Positions 7,225 to 16,109 of a stretch of 43,036 nucleotides of DNA are shown in pieces. Each line of letters begins with the position of its first letter. Positions within the stretch are counted from its first letter, which is position 1. Location of the stretch: assembly GCA_946482075.1 (NCBI GenBank), contig CAMLQG010000019.1:1-43036 (forward strand), written 5' to 3'. A program made the position numbers and the translations under genes. The DNA comes from an uncultured Erythrobacteraceae bacterium (lineage in GTDB: Bacteria; Pseudomonadota; Alphaproteobacteria; Sphingomonadales; Sphingomonadaceae). The notes below the pieces were generated by a model, which searched no databases, was not told where the DNA came from, and saw only the letters and a list, made by a program, of their open reading frames with translations.

Positions 7225-8588
7225 TGACTGAGGAACGGCCGAAACTGCTTGTCGTCGAGGATGACGCCGGGCTGCAGGCCCAGCTCAAATGGGCCTATGA
7301 CGATTTCGACGTGATCGTTGCGGGCGATCGCGCCGCGGCGCTGGCGGCGTTGCGCGCGGAAGAGCCGGCGGTCGTGACGCTCGACCTGGGACTGCCGCCC
7401 GATCCTGACGGAACCAGCGAAGGTTTCGCCGTACTGGAAGAGATCATGGCACTGAAGCCCGACACCAAGGTCGTGGTCGCCAGCGGGCACGGCGCACGCG
7501 AAAGCGCACTGACCGCGATCGATCGCGGGGCCTATGATTTCTACCAGAAGCCGGTGGATATCGAGCAGCTCGGCCTGATCGTACGCCGGGCCTTTAATCT
7601 CCATCGGATCGAGCAGGAGAACCGCAAGCTCGCAGCGAGCGCCGGGGATGCGAACAAGGTCCTGGGACGGCTCGTTACCTCCGCGCCCGAAATGGTCCGC
7701 GTCGCCCGCACCATTGAACGCGTCGCGCAGACGAATGTGTCGGTGATGCTGCTCGGCGCAAGCGGGACTGGCAAGGAACTGCTTGCTTGCGGATTGCATG
7801 ATGCGAGTGACCGCAGGAACGGTGCTTTCGTCGCGATCAATTGTGCAGCCATCCCCGAGAACCTGCTGGAAAGCGAACTGTTCGGCCACGAGAAGGGCGC
7901 TTTCACCGGCGCGGTGAAGACCACCGAAGGCAAGATCGAGCAGGCGCAGGGCGGGACGCTGTTCCTCGACGAGATCGGCGATATTCCGCTCCCGCTGCAA
8001 GTGAAGCTGCTGCGCTTCCTCCAGGAGCGCACTATCGAGCGGATCGGTGGGCGCAAATCGATCGAGGTCGATACCAGGATCGTCTGCGCGACCCATCAGG
8101 ATCTGGAAGGCATGATCGCCGAAGGCCGTTTCCGCGAAGACCTGTTCTACAGGCTGGCCGAGATCGTCGTGAAGATCCCATCCCTGTCCGAGCGCCCAGG
8201 CGATGCCGTGCTTCTGGCCAAGGTTTTCCTGAAACGCTTTGCCGAGGAGATGAACCCGCAGGTGAAGGGCTTTGCTGCCGACGCACTCGCTGCGATCGAT
8301 GCGTGGGCCTGGCCCGGCAATGTCCGCGAGCTGGAGAACCGCATCAAGCGTGCGGTGATCATGGCGGACGGCAAGCTGGTCAATGCAGCCGATCTCGATC
8401 TCTCTTCGGACGCGGAAGAGGAAGCTCAGCCGCTCAATCTCAAGAGCGCACGCGAACAGGCCGATCGCAAGGTCATCCGCCATGCGTTGGCGCGCAGCGA
8501 AGGCAATATCTCCAGCACCGCCAAGATGCTCGGGATCAGCCGGCCCACGCTTTATGATCTGCTCAAGCAGTACGACCTTCACGTTTGA
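7224..8588 (+). CDS. prsR: PEP-CTERM system sigma-54 response regulator PrsR
   Basis: The 454-residue cytoplasmic regulator has a receiver domain (1-120, phosphoacceptor D54 in TLDLGLPP, Lys in YQKPVD), an AAA+ sigma-54 interaction domain (about 150-380) with Walker A GASGTGKE at 178-185, the GAFTGA loop at 225-230 and Walker B LFLDEIG, and a Fis-type helix-turn-helix at the C-terminus (NISSTAKMLGISRPTLYDLL). The GAFTGA loop is intact, so it should activate RpoN promoters. It overlaps the prsK stop by one base. In the PEP-CTERM literature PrsR activates exopolysaccharide and PEP-CTERM target genes; the targets in this genome are not visible except as weak candidates. Confidence 0.9.
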   Translation: MTEERPKLLVVEDDAGLQAQLKWAYDDFDVIVAGDRAAALAALRAEEPAVVTLDLGLPPDPDGTSEGFAVLEEIMALKPDTKVVVASGHGARESALTAIDRGAYDFYQKPVDIEQLGLIVRRAFNLHRIEQENRKLAASAGDANKVLGRLVTSAPEMVRVARTIERVAQTNVSVMLLGASGTGKELLACGLHDASDRRNGAFVAINCAAIPENLLESELFGHEKGAFTGAVKTTEGKIEQAQGGTLFLDEIGDIPLPLQVKLLRFLQERTIERIGGRKSIEVDTRIVCATHQDLEGMIAEGRFREDLFYRLAEIVVKIPSLSERPGDAVLLAKVFLKRFAEEMNPQVKGFAADALAAIDAWAWPGNVRELENRIKRAVIMADGKLVNAADLDLSSDAEEEAQPLNLKSAREQADRKVIRHALARSEGNISSTAKMLGISRPTLYDLLKQYDLHV

Positions 8589-8598
8589 CCGGACGCTG

Positions 8599-10383
8599 GT
8601 GAAGCGCGGCCTGGCCGTGCTCGCGTTCCTGGCTGTGCCGGCCTATGCCGCGCAGGGCGATGGCGCGCAGGCCATGCAGGCGGCGAAAAAAGCGCTTCAG
8701 GCGGGTGACGGGATCGCGGCGGAAGCGGAGCTGCGCCGCGCGATGCAGGCCGGGGTGCCACGCCAGCGGATCGCCGCGCCGATGGGGGAGGCGGAACTGC
8801 TGCAGGGTGAACGGGCCCAAGCGAGGGATTGGCTGCAGGACGGCGATTTCGTGCCCGAGGATCGGGTCTATGGCTTCCGCATGCTGGGCCGCCTCGAAAT
8901 GCAGGAGGGCGATCTGCCGGCGGCGGGGCATGCTTTCGACCAGGCGCTTGCAGCGGGACCGAATGACGCGCTGCTGTGGGTGGATATCGGGCGCATGCGC
9001 TATCGCGGCGGCGAGCAGCGCCAGGCGATCGAGGCGTCCATCAACGCCCTGCAACTCGCCGCGGACAATCCCCGCGTCCTCGAGTTTCGCGGCCAGCTTG
9101 TCCGTGACGCGCAAGGCTTCCGTGCTGCTCTCCCGTTCTTCGCGAAGGGCCTCAAGCACGCGCCCGGCGATCTTTCCCTGATGGGTGAATATGCGGCCAC
9201 GCTCGGTGAACTTGGCCGGGCCCGGCAGATGCTGGCGATCACGCGGAAGATGATCGAGGCGGATCCCAAGAGTTCGCGGGCGTTCTTCTTGCAGGCAGTG
9301 CTCGCGGCACGGGCGGGCAAATATCATCTGGCCAAAATGTTGTTCTGGCGCACCGATGAGGATTTCCGCGAAACGGCTGCAGCGGAACTGCTCGGCGGCA
9401 TATTGGAGTTGAAGGCCGGCAACACGGCGACCGCGATCGATTATCTTGAGCGGCTTTACCGCCTTCAGCCGGACAATCCGCGCGCGGAAACGCTGCTTGC
9501 CCGGGCCCTATGGGAAGCCGGCAGGAACCGCGAAGTGGTGGAGCGTTTCGGTGCGCAGGCGCTGCGAGCGGATGCGTCGCCCTATCTCACGATGCTGATC
9601 GGGCGCGCGCTCGAAGCGCAGGGCGATCGGGCCGAAGCCGCGATCTATCTCGATCGTGCAGCGCAGGTTCCCCGCATTGCCCATGCTTTGGTGAGCGAGG
9701 ATCTGCCGCTCGATCTGCTCAAAGCCCGCTGGGCCGTCGATCCCGGCAATGCCGATGTGACGGTGCCCTATGTCCGCCAGCTCATCGCGGATCGACGCTT
9801 TGCCGAAGCGTCCGATGTCGCGGAAGGACAGCTCACGCGCTTCGGCGGTTCCGCTCAGGCGCAGATGCTGGCTGGCGACGCGAAGTTCGCCGCCGGCGAT
9901 TTTCCTGCTGCGATGTCCCGCTATTCCATATCGGCACAGATCCGCCTCTCCAAGCCGCTCTTGCGGCGCATGGTACTCTCCTACCAGGCGCTCGGGCAAT
10001 CCGATCGCAGCCGGCGATTGCTGCTCTATTATGCAGTACAGCATCCGCGCGACGGCGAAGTGGCCGGCCTGCTGGCAGACAATGCGATGGCGCGGCAGGA
10101 TTGGCATCGCGCGAAACTCCTGCTGGATTGCGCGCTGCGCCTGGGCGGTGGGGAGCGCGATCCCCGTCTTCTCGTCCAGCGGTCCATTGCTGAACTCGGA
10201 ATCGGTGATCGTAATGCCGCACGGATCGATGCGGGGAAGGCCTATCAGTGGCAACGGGCCAGCGGACGGATCAGTCGCGTGCTGGCGCTGGCGATCCAGA
10301 ACCGGGGTAAGGCAAGCGGGGATTCCGGGATATTGCTGGAGAAAGCGGAGCGGATCGAAGCAGGTATCTTGCCGGCAAGCTGA
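8599..10383 (+). CDS. Periplasmic TPR-repeat protein of the PEP-CTERM locus (PrsT-like)
   Basis: Starting at GTG 8599 the product has 594 residues with a signal peptide (VKRGLAVLAFLAVPAYAAQ) and many tetratricopeptide units along its length, for example near residues 20-60, 90-125, 185-220 and 255-300. The reading frame stays open upstream into prsR, but the signal peptide and the prsR stop at 8588 favour 8599; the ribosome binding site is poor, suggesting coupling to prsR. PEP-CTERM loci often include a TPR protein (PrsT, usually longer, about 900 residues), so this is a shorter relative or analogue. It probably acts as a scaffold in polysaccharide assembly or export. A hairpin terminator follows the stop. 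Confidence 0.75.
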   Translation: MKRGLAVLAFLAVPAYAAQGDGAQAMQAAKKALQAGDGIAAEAELRRAMQAGVPRQRIAAPMGEAELLQGERAQARDWLQDGDFVPEDRVYGFRMLGRLEMQEGDLPAAGHAFDQALAAGPNDALLWVDIGRMRYRGGEQRQAIEASINALQLAADNPRVLEFRGQLVRDAQGFRAALPFFAKGLKHAPGDLSLMGEYAATLGELGRARQMLAITRKMIEADPKSSRAFFLQAVLAARAGKYHLAKMLFWRTDEDFRETAAAELLGGILELKAGNTATAIDYLERLYRLQPDNPRAETLLARALWEAGRNREVVERFGAQALRADASPYLTMLIGRALEAQGDRAEAAIYLDRAAQVPRIAHALVSEDLPLDLLKARWAVDPGNADVTVPYVRQLIADRRFAEASDVAEGQLTRFGGSAQAQMLAGDAKFAAGDFPAAMSRYSISAQIRLSKPLLRRMVLSYQALGQSDRSRRLLLYYAVQHPRDGEVAGLLADNAMARQDWHRAKLLLDCALRLGGGERDPRLLVQRSIAELGIGDRNAARIDAGKAYQWQRASGRISRVLALAIQNRGKASGDSGILLEKAERIEAGILPAS

Positions 10384-10395
10384 TCCCGAAAAAGA

Positions 10396-10421
10396 AAAGG
10401 GCGGCTCAAGAGCCACCCTTT
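10396..10421 (+). terminator. Hairpin terminator after the TPR gene
   Basis: The stem AAAGGGCGGCTC (10396-10407) pairs with GAGCCACCCTTT (10410-10421) around a 2-nt core, with one C/A mismatch, 13 nt after the stop. The downstream sequence is pyrimidine-rich (CCTCCTCTCCC) rather than a clean T-run. Confidence 0.6.
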
Positions 10422-10608
10422 CCTCCTCTCCCAAATTTCATGCACAGAATGACCTGAAATTCAGAGTGTGACAAGCGCTGAATCGCGTCCCGAGAAGTCG
10501 CGAGGGAATTTTGTGGCAGTTGCGTGACAGTGCGCCTGCTCCGGCAGGGCGCTGGACAAGCGAGCCGCTTCCCGTCAGTGCCGCGGACGGTACGAGGACA
10601 GACATATC

Positions 10609-11571
10609 ATGGCGGGGAACCGCATCTTATCCCTGATCGATCCCATGGTTCGCCTGCTGGCGATCGCGATCCTGCTCGCCTCGTTCATACCCGTGCGCGG
10701 ACCAGGGCGCGAGATTGCGCAACTGGTGGCCAATGCGGCGGTCTTTCTGCTGTTCTTCCTCAACGGATTGCGGCTGTCGCGCGCGGATGTGCTGCGCGGG
10801 ATCGGCAATCTGCGCTTCCTTTCGCCCCTCGTGGCCTGGGTCTTCCTGGCGATGACCGCGGCGGGCTGGGCGGTCTATCAGGTCGGCCTGCTGTTCCTTC
10901 CGCCGGTTGTCGCGCTGGGCTTCCTTTATGTGGGCGCCCTGCCATCGACCGTGCAGTCGGCGACCGCCTATTCATCGCTGGCCGGGGGGAATGTCGCAAG
11001 CTCGGTGGTCGCGGCCGCGCTGCTCAATATTCTGGGAGTGATCGTCACTGCGCCGCTGTTCTCGCTTCTTGCCGGCAATGCGCATGTGGCGATGGGATGG
11101 GAAGGGCTGTTCAAGGTCGTCCTGATCCTCCTGTTGCCTTTCATGCTGGGTCAGTTCACGCAGCGCTGGGCGCGGGGATGGGTATTGGAGAACCGAACCA
11201 TCGTGACCTGGATGGATCGCATGTCGATCGCGATCGCGGTGTATGTGGCTTTTTCAGGCGCGGTGGAGCAAGGCATCTGGCAGCGGGTCGCCTCGGCCGA
11301 CTGGCTGTTCATTCTGCTCGGGATAGCGACAATGCTCGTCATCGCATTCGGTGGCGCCTGGATGCTTTCCGGCGCGATCGGACTGCAGCGTGATGATCGG
11401 ATATCGTTCCTCTTCGCCGGCGCACACAAGAGCATCGCGATGGGCGCGCCGCTGGCCATGGTGCTGTTCCCGCCGGCGGTTGCGGGCCTGATGTTGCTAC
11501 CCGCGCTGATCTATCATCTTGTCCAGCTGATCGCGTCCGCTCCGCTGGCGGCACGATTGGCGCGGCATTAG
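10609..11571 (+). CDS. Bile acid:sodium symporter (SBF-like) family transporter
   Basis: The 320-residue protein is almost wholly hydrophobic, with about ten membrane helices, and matches the SBF-like branch of the BASS family (COG0385, YfeH-like). Characteristic segments are FLLFFLNGLRLSR (about 45-57), GALPSTVQSATAYSSLAGGN (about 109-128) and FAGAHKSIAMGAPLA (about 269-283). The substrate is unknown; SBF-like members are annotated for organic anions. The gene stands alone, 225 nt after the preceding stop; GAGGAC precedes the ATG. It converges on the DUF475 gene, and the two stop codons overlap (TTAG, 11568-11571). Confidence 0.85.
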   Translation: MAGNRILSLIDPMVRLLAIAILLASFIPVRGPGREIAQLVANAAVFLLFFLNGLRLSRADVLRGIGNLRFLSPLVAWVFLAMTAAGWAVYQVGLLFLPPVVALGFLYVGALPSTVQSATAYSSLAGGNVASSVVAAALLNILGVIVTAPLFSLLAGNAHVAMGWEGLFKVVLILLLPFMLGQFTQRWARGWVLENRTIVTWMDRMSIAIAVYVAFSGAVEQGIWQRVASADWLFILLGIATMLVIAFGGAWMLSGAIGLQRDDRISFLFAGAHKSIAMGAPLAMVLFPPAVAGLMLLPALIYHLVQLIASAPLAARLARH

Positions 11572-12611
11572 CTGGCGCCGGTATCCCTATCGCGGTGGCG
11601 GATCGACCACCAGAGCGATATCCCGATCAGTGTTGCGCCGATCAGCCCCGTGATGGCTTCGGAGATGTGGAATCGGGCCGACAGCAGCATGATCGCGCCC
11701 AATGCGATGATTGCCCAGAAGGCGCCGTGTTCGAGATAGCGATATTCCGCGAGCGTGCCTTTCTGGACGAGCATGATCGTCATCGAACGGACGAACATGG
11801 CGCCGATCGAAAGGCCGAGGGCGATCACCACCATGTTGTTGGACAATGCGAAGGCCCCGATCACTCCGTCGAAGGAGAAGCTGCTGTCCAGCACCTGGAG
11901 ATAGAGGAAGCCGCCAAGGCCCGAGCGGATCACCGCACCTTGCGCTCGCTTCGCTTCCTCCTGCAGTTCCAGGATCGTGCCCACGGCTTCGACCGCAATG
12001 AACGTGATGAGGCCCATTATGCCCGCCACCAGGAAGGTCATCGCCTCGTCCGCCGGCAGCATCAGCGATATGCCATAGAGCGACAGAAGCAGCACCGCGA
12101 TTTCCATCGACGGAACGGCGGAGATCTTCTGCAGCGATCGTTCGATCAACCCTATCCAGTGGACGTCCTTGTCGGCATCGAAGAAGAACTTGAGCCCGAC
12201 CATGGCTAGAAAGGCTCCGCCGAAGCCCGCTATGCCGACATGGGCGGAAGAGACGATCTCTTCATAACGCTGCGGATCGTTCAACGAGAGCTTGAGTGCG
12301 TCGAACGGGCCGAGGCTCGCTGCGATCGCCACGATCGCCAGCGGGAAGATCACGCGCATTCCGAACACGGCGATCGCCATGCCCCAGGTGAGAAAGCGCT
12401 TTTGCCAGACCTCGTCCATTTCCTCCAGCACAGTGGCGTTGACCACCGCATTGTCGAAGGACAGCGAGACTTCCAGGATCGACAGCACGACCACGATCCA
12501 CAGCAATTGTGCGGTGGCGGCCAGATTGCCGCTCAGGCTCCAGCCGTACCAGACGGCCAGCGCAAGGCAGACGAGCGTGAAGATGATGGAACCGCGGAAA
12601 TAGCTGAGCAC
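11568..12611 (-). CDS. DUF475 (TerC-like) integral membrane protein
   Basis: The 347-residue protein has about nine to ten membrane helices and the DUF475/TerC signature EVSLSFDNAVVNATVL (about 47-62), with a second acidic FD pair in SSFSFDGVIGAFALS (about 240-254). TerC-type proteins are linked to metal ion export (for example manganese) and tellurite resistance; the role of the DUF475 branch is unproved. The start is GTG at 12611 with GGGAAAG upstream. It lies 66 nt after panB on the same strand and may share its transcript. Its stop overlaps that of the convergent transporter. Confidence 0.85.
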   Translation of the reverse strand: MLSYFRGSIIFTLVCLALAVWYGWSLSGNLAATAQLLWIVVVLSILEVSLSFDNAVVNATVLEEMDEVWQKRFLTWGMAIAVFGMRVIFPLAIVAIAASLGPFDALKLSLNDPQRYEEIVSSAHVGIAGFGGAFLAMVGLKFFFDADKDVHWIGLIERSLQKISAVPSMEIAVLLLSLYGISLMLPADEAMTFLVAGIMGLITFIAVEAVGTILELQEEAKRAQGAVIRSGLGGFLYLQVLDSSFSFDGVIGAFALSNNMVVIALGLSIGAMFVRSMTIMLVQKGTLAEYRYLEHGAFWAIIALGAIMLLSARFHISEAITGLIGATLIGISLWWSIRHRDRDTGAS

Positions 12612-12677
12612 TGTGATCTTTCCCAGAGAAGCGGAAGGGCGCGCTAGCTCAGGCCCGCCGGGGCCGCAACCATTCGC

Positions 12678-13550
12678 TCATTTCTTCGGCTGATAGGTCT
12701 GGTCCGGTCCAGGGAATGCGCGGTTGCGGACTTCCTCGGCATATTTGCCGACGGCCGCCTGGATCGTATCCGCGATGGCTTCATACCGTTTCACGAAACG
12801 GGGTACGCGTTCGAACAGGCCGAGCATGTCGTCGGTGACCAGAACCTGCCCGTCGCATTGCGCGGAAGCCCCGATGCCGATGGTAAGGCAGGACACGGCC
12901 TTCGTCGCTTCGATCGCGATAGGTTCCACCACGCCTTCGACGACGATGGCGAAAGCACCTGCCTGGTCGAGTGCCTTGGCATCGCTCACGATCTTGCGCG
13001 CTTCGGCATCGTCACGCCCGCGCGCGCCGTAACCGCCAAGCACGTTGACCGCCTGCGGAGTGAGCCCGACATGGCCGATCACCGGAATGCCGCGACGGGT
13101 GAGGAAATGAACGGTTTCCGCCATTGCTTCCCCGCCTTCTAGCTTCACCGCGGCGGCACCGCTCTGCTTGAGGAGGTAAGCGGCGCTTTCGAAGGCCTGC
13201 TGGGGCGATTGTTCGTAGCTGCCGAAAGGCATGTCGACCGCGACCACCGTGTGATAGCTGCCGCGCACTACGGCTGCACCATGATTTGCCATCATTTCCA
13301 GCGTAACGGGGATAGTCGAGGGCAGGCCGTAGATCACCTGGCCGAGCGAATCCCCTACGAGCAGGAGATCGCAATGCGCATCGAGCAGTTGGGCCTGCCG
13401 TGCGGTATAGGCGGTGAGCATCACTACCGGCTCGGCGGTCACTCCATCCACCTTGCGTTGGCGGAGCGCAGGCACGGTCAGGCGCTTCATCGGCGCAGGC
13501 GTGGGATTGGCGCGGCTTGTCGACGTATCGAGCTGGAAAGTCGTGGACAT
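12678..13550 (-). CDS. panB: 3-methyl-2-oxobutanoate hydroxymethyltransferase
   Basis: PanB (290 residues) transfers a hydroxymethyl group from 5,10-methylene-tetrahydrofolate to 2-oxoisovalerate, giving ketopantoate, the first committed step of pantothenate and CoA synthesis in the cytoplasm. Seen in the sequence: [13 protein letters not shown], the metal-binding [11 protein letters not shown] (about 66-76), [21 protein letters not shown] and [10 protein letters not shown]. The N-terminus carries about 20 extra polar residues before the conserved [10 protein letters not shown], so a start at the internal ATG (Met21) is possible. The substrate 2-oxoisovalerate links it to branched-chain synthesis, whose genes leuA and ilvC also occur in the window but far away. 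Confidence 0.95.
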   Translation of the reverse strand: MSTTFQLDTSTSRANPTPAPMKRLTVPALRQRKVDGVTAEPVVMLTAYTARQAQLLDAHCDLLLVGDSLGQVIYGLPSTIPVTLEMMANHGAAVVRGSYHTVVAVDMPFGSYEQSPQQAFESAAYLLKQSGAAAVKLEGGEAMAETVHFLTRRGIPVIGHVGLTPQAVNVLGGYGARGRDDAEARKIVSDAKALDQAGAFAIVVEGVVEPIAIEATKAVSCLTIGIGASAQCDGQVLVTDDMLGLFERVPRFVKRYEAIADTIQAAVGKYAEEVRNRAFPGPDQTYQPKK

Positions 13551-13665
13551 GGGTAGCTTCTATACAGTTGCGCAAAGCTGGGGAAGGGCGGGGATAGCCC
13601 CTTGCCAATATGCGCATCTGCGGTAGCCTCCCGGGCTTCTGCTGCGTGTGCTCGGGGGAAACAGC

Positions 13666-15222
13666 ATGTTCGGTCGCGTGAAGTCGTTGGACGCCATTCT
13701 GGCGACGGCCGAAAAGAAATCCCTGCATCGCTCTTTGGGTGCGTTCCAACTGACCATGCTCGGCGTGGGCGCGGTCATCGGCACCGGTATTTTCGTGTTG
13801 ACGGCCGAAGCGGCGCAGAAGGCCGGTCCGGGCATGCTGGTCAGCTTCGTCATCGCCGGTATCGTCTGTGCGCTGGCTGCGCTGTGCTATGCGGAAATGT
13901 CCTCGATGGTGCCCGTTTCGGGCTCGGCCTACACCTATAGCTATGCCGTGATGGGCGAAGTTCTGGCCTGGGTGGTGGGCTGGGCGCTTGTGCTGGAATA
14001 TGCGGTCGCGGCGGGTGCCGTGGCGGTCGGATGGTCCGGTTATTTCACGGGCATGCTGGCCCATCTCAGCGATTATGCGCCGTTCCTGCCCAACTTCGTG
14101 ATTCCGCATGATCTTGCCAATGGTCCCAGCGGCGGGGGGATCATCAACCTGCCCGCTATGATCATCTCCTTGATAGTGACCGGTCTCCTCGTGATCGGCA
14201 CCAAGGAAAGCGCGATGTTCAACGCGGTGCTGGTGGTCATCAAGGTCACCGCGCTGACCGTGTTCATCCTGCTGGCGATCCCGGTGATGAATGGCGAGAA
14301 ATTCGTGCCGTTCTCACCTTTGGGCTTCAGCGGCATTTCGGCGGCGGCGGCGTCTATCTTCTTTGCCTATGTCGGGTTCGATGCGGTTTCGACCGCGGCG
14401 GAGGAAACCAAGAATCCCCAGCGCAACATGCCGATCGGATTGATCGGCAGCCTGGGTATCTGCACGATCTTCTATCTGCTGGTGGCATCGGGAGTGATTG
14501 GATCTGTCGGCGCGCAGCCGCTTCTGGCGCCTGACGGAACAGGTATCTCCCCCGCCTCGTCGGAATTGACTGCGGCCTGTGGCGCGATCAACAACCAAGC
14601 CGTAGTCTGTTCGAAAGAAGCGTTGGCCTGGACTTTGCGCGAGATCGGTTGGCCGCAGATCGGCAATCTGGTCGGCCTGGCCGCGATCATGGCACTGCCT
14701 TCCGTAGTGCTGATGATGATGTTCGGACAGACGCGCATCTTCTTCGTGATGAGCCGTGACGGGCTGCTGCCCGACGTGCTGAGCAAGGTGCATCCGAAAT
14801 TCCACACGCCCTATGTCGTCACGATCATTACGGGAATCGCGGTTTCGCTCTTCGCTGCCTTCTTCCCGGTCGGCGCGCTGGCAGATATCTCCAATTCGGG
14901 GACTTTGTTCGCTTTTGCCATGGTGGCCATTGCAGTGATGGTGTTGCGCCGGACTGATCCGAAGCGGCATCGACCCTTCCGCACTCCGCTGGTGATCCTT
15001 GTCGCACCGCTTGCGATTCTCGGCTGCGTCTATCTGTTCTTCAGCCTCTCCGGTTATACGCTCGCCCTGTTCGCGGGCTGGGGGACGTTCGGTTTGTTCG
15101 TCTATTTCTTCTACAGCCGGCATCACAGCCATGTAGGCCGGGGCATCGTCGAAGTTCATGAGACGGATGCGGACATTCCAGCGCAACCGGTTCCGCCCAT
15201 GCCCGGCGCCAGCCTGGACTGA
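13666..15222 (+). CDS. APC-superfamily amino acid permease (YfnA/CAT-like)
   Basis: The 518-residue inner-membrane transporter has about 12 to 13 membrane helices. The first helix shows GVGAVIGTGIFVLTA (about 36-50), the broken-helix signature of the APC fold, and VGFDAVSTAAEETKNPQRN (about 238-256) is typical of cationic amino acid transporter-like permeases. A roughly 50-residue hydrophilic insert (about 284-330) includes CGAINNQAVVC with two Cys. The ATG at 13666 follows CGGGGGAA; an in-frame GTG at 13648 is less likely. The substrate cannot be told from sequence. It is divergent from panB, with a 115-nt gap. Confidence 0.85.
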   Translation: MFGRVKSLDAILATAEKKSLHRSLGAFQLTMLGVGAVIGTGIFVLTAEAAQKAGPGMLVSFVIAGIVCALAALCYAEMSSMVPVSGSAYTYSYAVMGEVLAWVVGWALVLEYAVAAGAVAVGWSGYFTGMLAHLSDYAPFLPNFVIPHDLANGPSGGGIINLPAMIISLIVTGLLVIGTKESAMFNAVLVVIKVTALTVFILLAIPVMNGEKFVPFSPLGFSGISAAAASIFFAYVGFDAVSTAAEETKNPQRNMPIGLIGSLGICTIFYLLVASGVIGSVGAQPLLAPDGTGISPASSELTAACGAINNQAVVCSKEALAWTLREIGWPQIGNLVGLAAIMALPSVVLMMMFGQTRIFFVMSRDGLLPDVLSKVHPKFHTPYVVTIITGIAVSLFAAFFPVGALADISNSGTLFAFAMVAIAVMVLRRTDPKRHRPFRTPLVILVAPLAILGCVYLFFSLSGYTLALFAGWGTFGLFVYFFYSRHHSHVGRGIVEVHETDADIPAQPVPPMPGASLD

Positions 15223-15307
15223 TCCGAACTTTCTTTTCCAATAATCGAATACCTTGCGCAGTCGACGAGGATTTCGCCGCATGATGCCATTGTGTCGTCC
15301 GGTATTG

Positions 15308-15322
15308 GAACATATAGTGAAC
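15308..15322 (+). promoter_or_regulatory. LexA (SOS) box of alphaproteobacterial type
   Basis: GAAC (15308-15311), seven bases (ATATAGT) and GAAC (15319-15322) match the direct-repeat LexA box GAAC-N7-GAAC exactly. It lies 13 nt upstream of the imuA start, where repressor binding would block transcription of imuA-imuB-dnaE2. Confidence 0.85.
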
Positions 15323-15335
15323 ATAAGAGCGATAT

Positions 15336-16109
15336 ATGATTCCCTATTCCAGCACCCTTTCGGTCGTTCGTGCTTCCACCTGGCGCCCTGGCTTGCCTTC
15401 ACGCGCCGCTTATGGGGAGATTTTCGCATCTGGCGGCGAAGGGGCGGGAGCGGCCTTGGCGTTATCCCTTGCGTGTGACCACACCCGTGCCGTGAAACTC
15501 GCGGCGGCAAGCCAGGGGAAAGGGATGAAACCGGAACCGAAGATCGCTCGGACTGCTCCACAAGCCTGGCTCTGGGTCCAGGATCGGACGGCGCTGCGCC
15601 TGACCGGGCGGCCGTATCATCCCGGATTGTGCGAGGATCTGCGCGATGGCCTCGTGCATGTCGTGGCGGACAGGTCGGAAGATGCCCTTTTCGCATTGGA
15701 GGAAGGGTTGCGCTGCCGCGATTTCGCCTTCGTGATCGGGGAAATGGCAGGCAATCCCCGTGCGCTCGATTTCACGGCGTCGCGCCGGCTTGCGCTGGCG
15801 GTGGAGCGCCATGGTGTACCACTCTGGCTGGTGCGGCTCGATGCGGAACGGGATCTCAGCGCAGCAAGAATGCGCTGGTCGATGCGATCCGTTTCTTCGC
15901 CTCCTCCGCGCTGGAACGCTTATGCCCCCGGCCTGCCCAGTTGGCATGCCGAACTGTTTCGCGCCCGTACCCATGCAACCGGAGAATGGATCCTGCGAGA
16001 TGATGGAAACTCGCTCGCCCTCGAACGCCACTTCGCAGACCAGGCCGCCACGGCGCCTGATGGCGATCTGGCTGGAACAGTTCCAGATCGATCGCTGGCG
16101 GCGGGCTGA
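15336..16109 (+). CDS. imuA: ImuA, SOS mutagenesis accessory protein
   Basis: The 257-residue product precedes imuB and dnaE2, as in the LexA-controlled mutasome cassettes of alphaproteobacteria. The central part (QAWLWVQDRTALRLTGR, then LVHVVADRSEDALFALEEGL and LRCRDFAFVIGEM, about 83-145) resembles the RecA/SulA-like fold of ImuA. The first 65 residues are less conserved-looking. ImuA is thought to help the inactive polymerase ImuB recruit DnaE2 to damaged DNA. The start at ATG 15336 is set by the LexA box just upstream and the absence of another good start, though the ribosome binding site (AAGAG) is modest. It overlaps imuB by 110 nt if that starts at 16000. Confidence 0.8.
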   Translation: MIPYSSTLSVVRASTWRPGLPSRAAYGEIFASGGEGAGAALALSLACDHTRAVKLAAASQGKGMKPEPKIARTAPQAWLWVQDRTALRLTGRPYHPGLCEDLRDGLVHVVADRSEDALFALEEGLRCRDFAFVIGEMAGNPRALDFTASRRLALAVERHGVPLWLVRLDAERDLSAARMRWSMRSVSSPPPRWNAYAPGLPSWHAELFRARTHATGEWILRDDGNSLALERHFADQAATAPDGDLAGTVPDRSLAAG

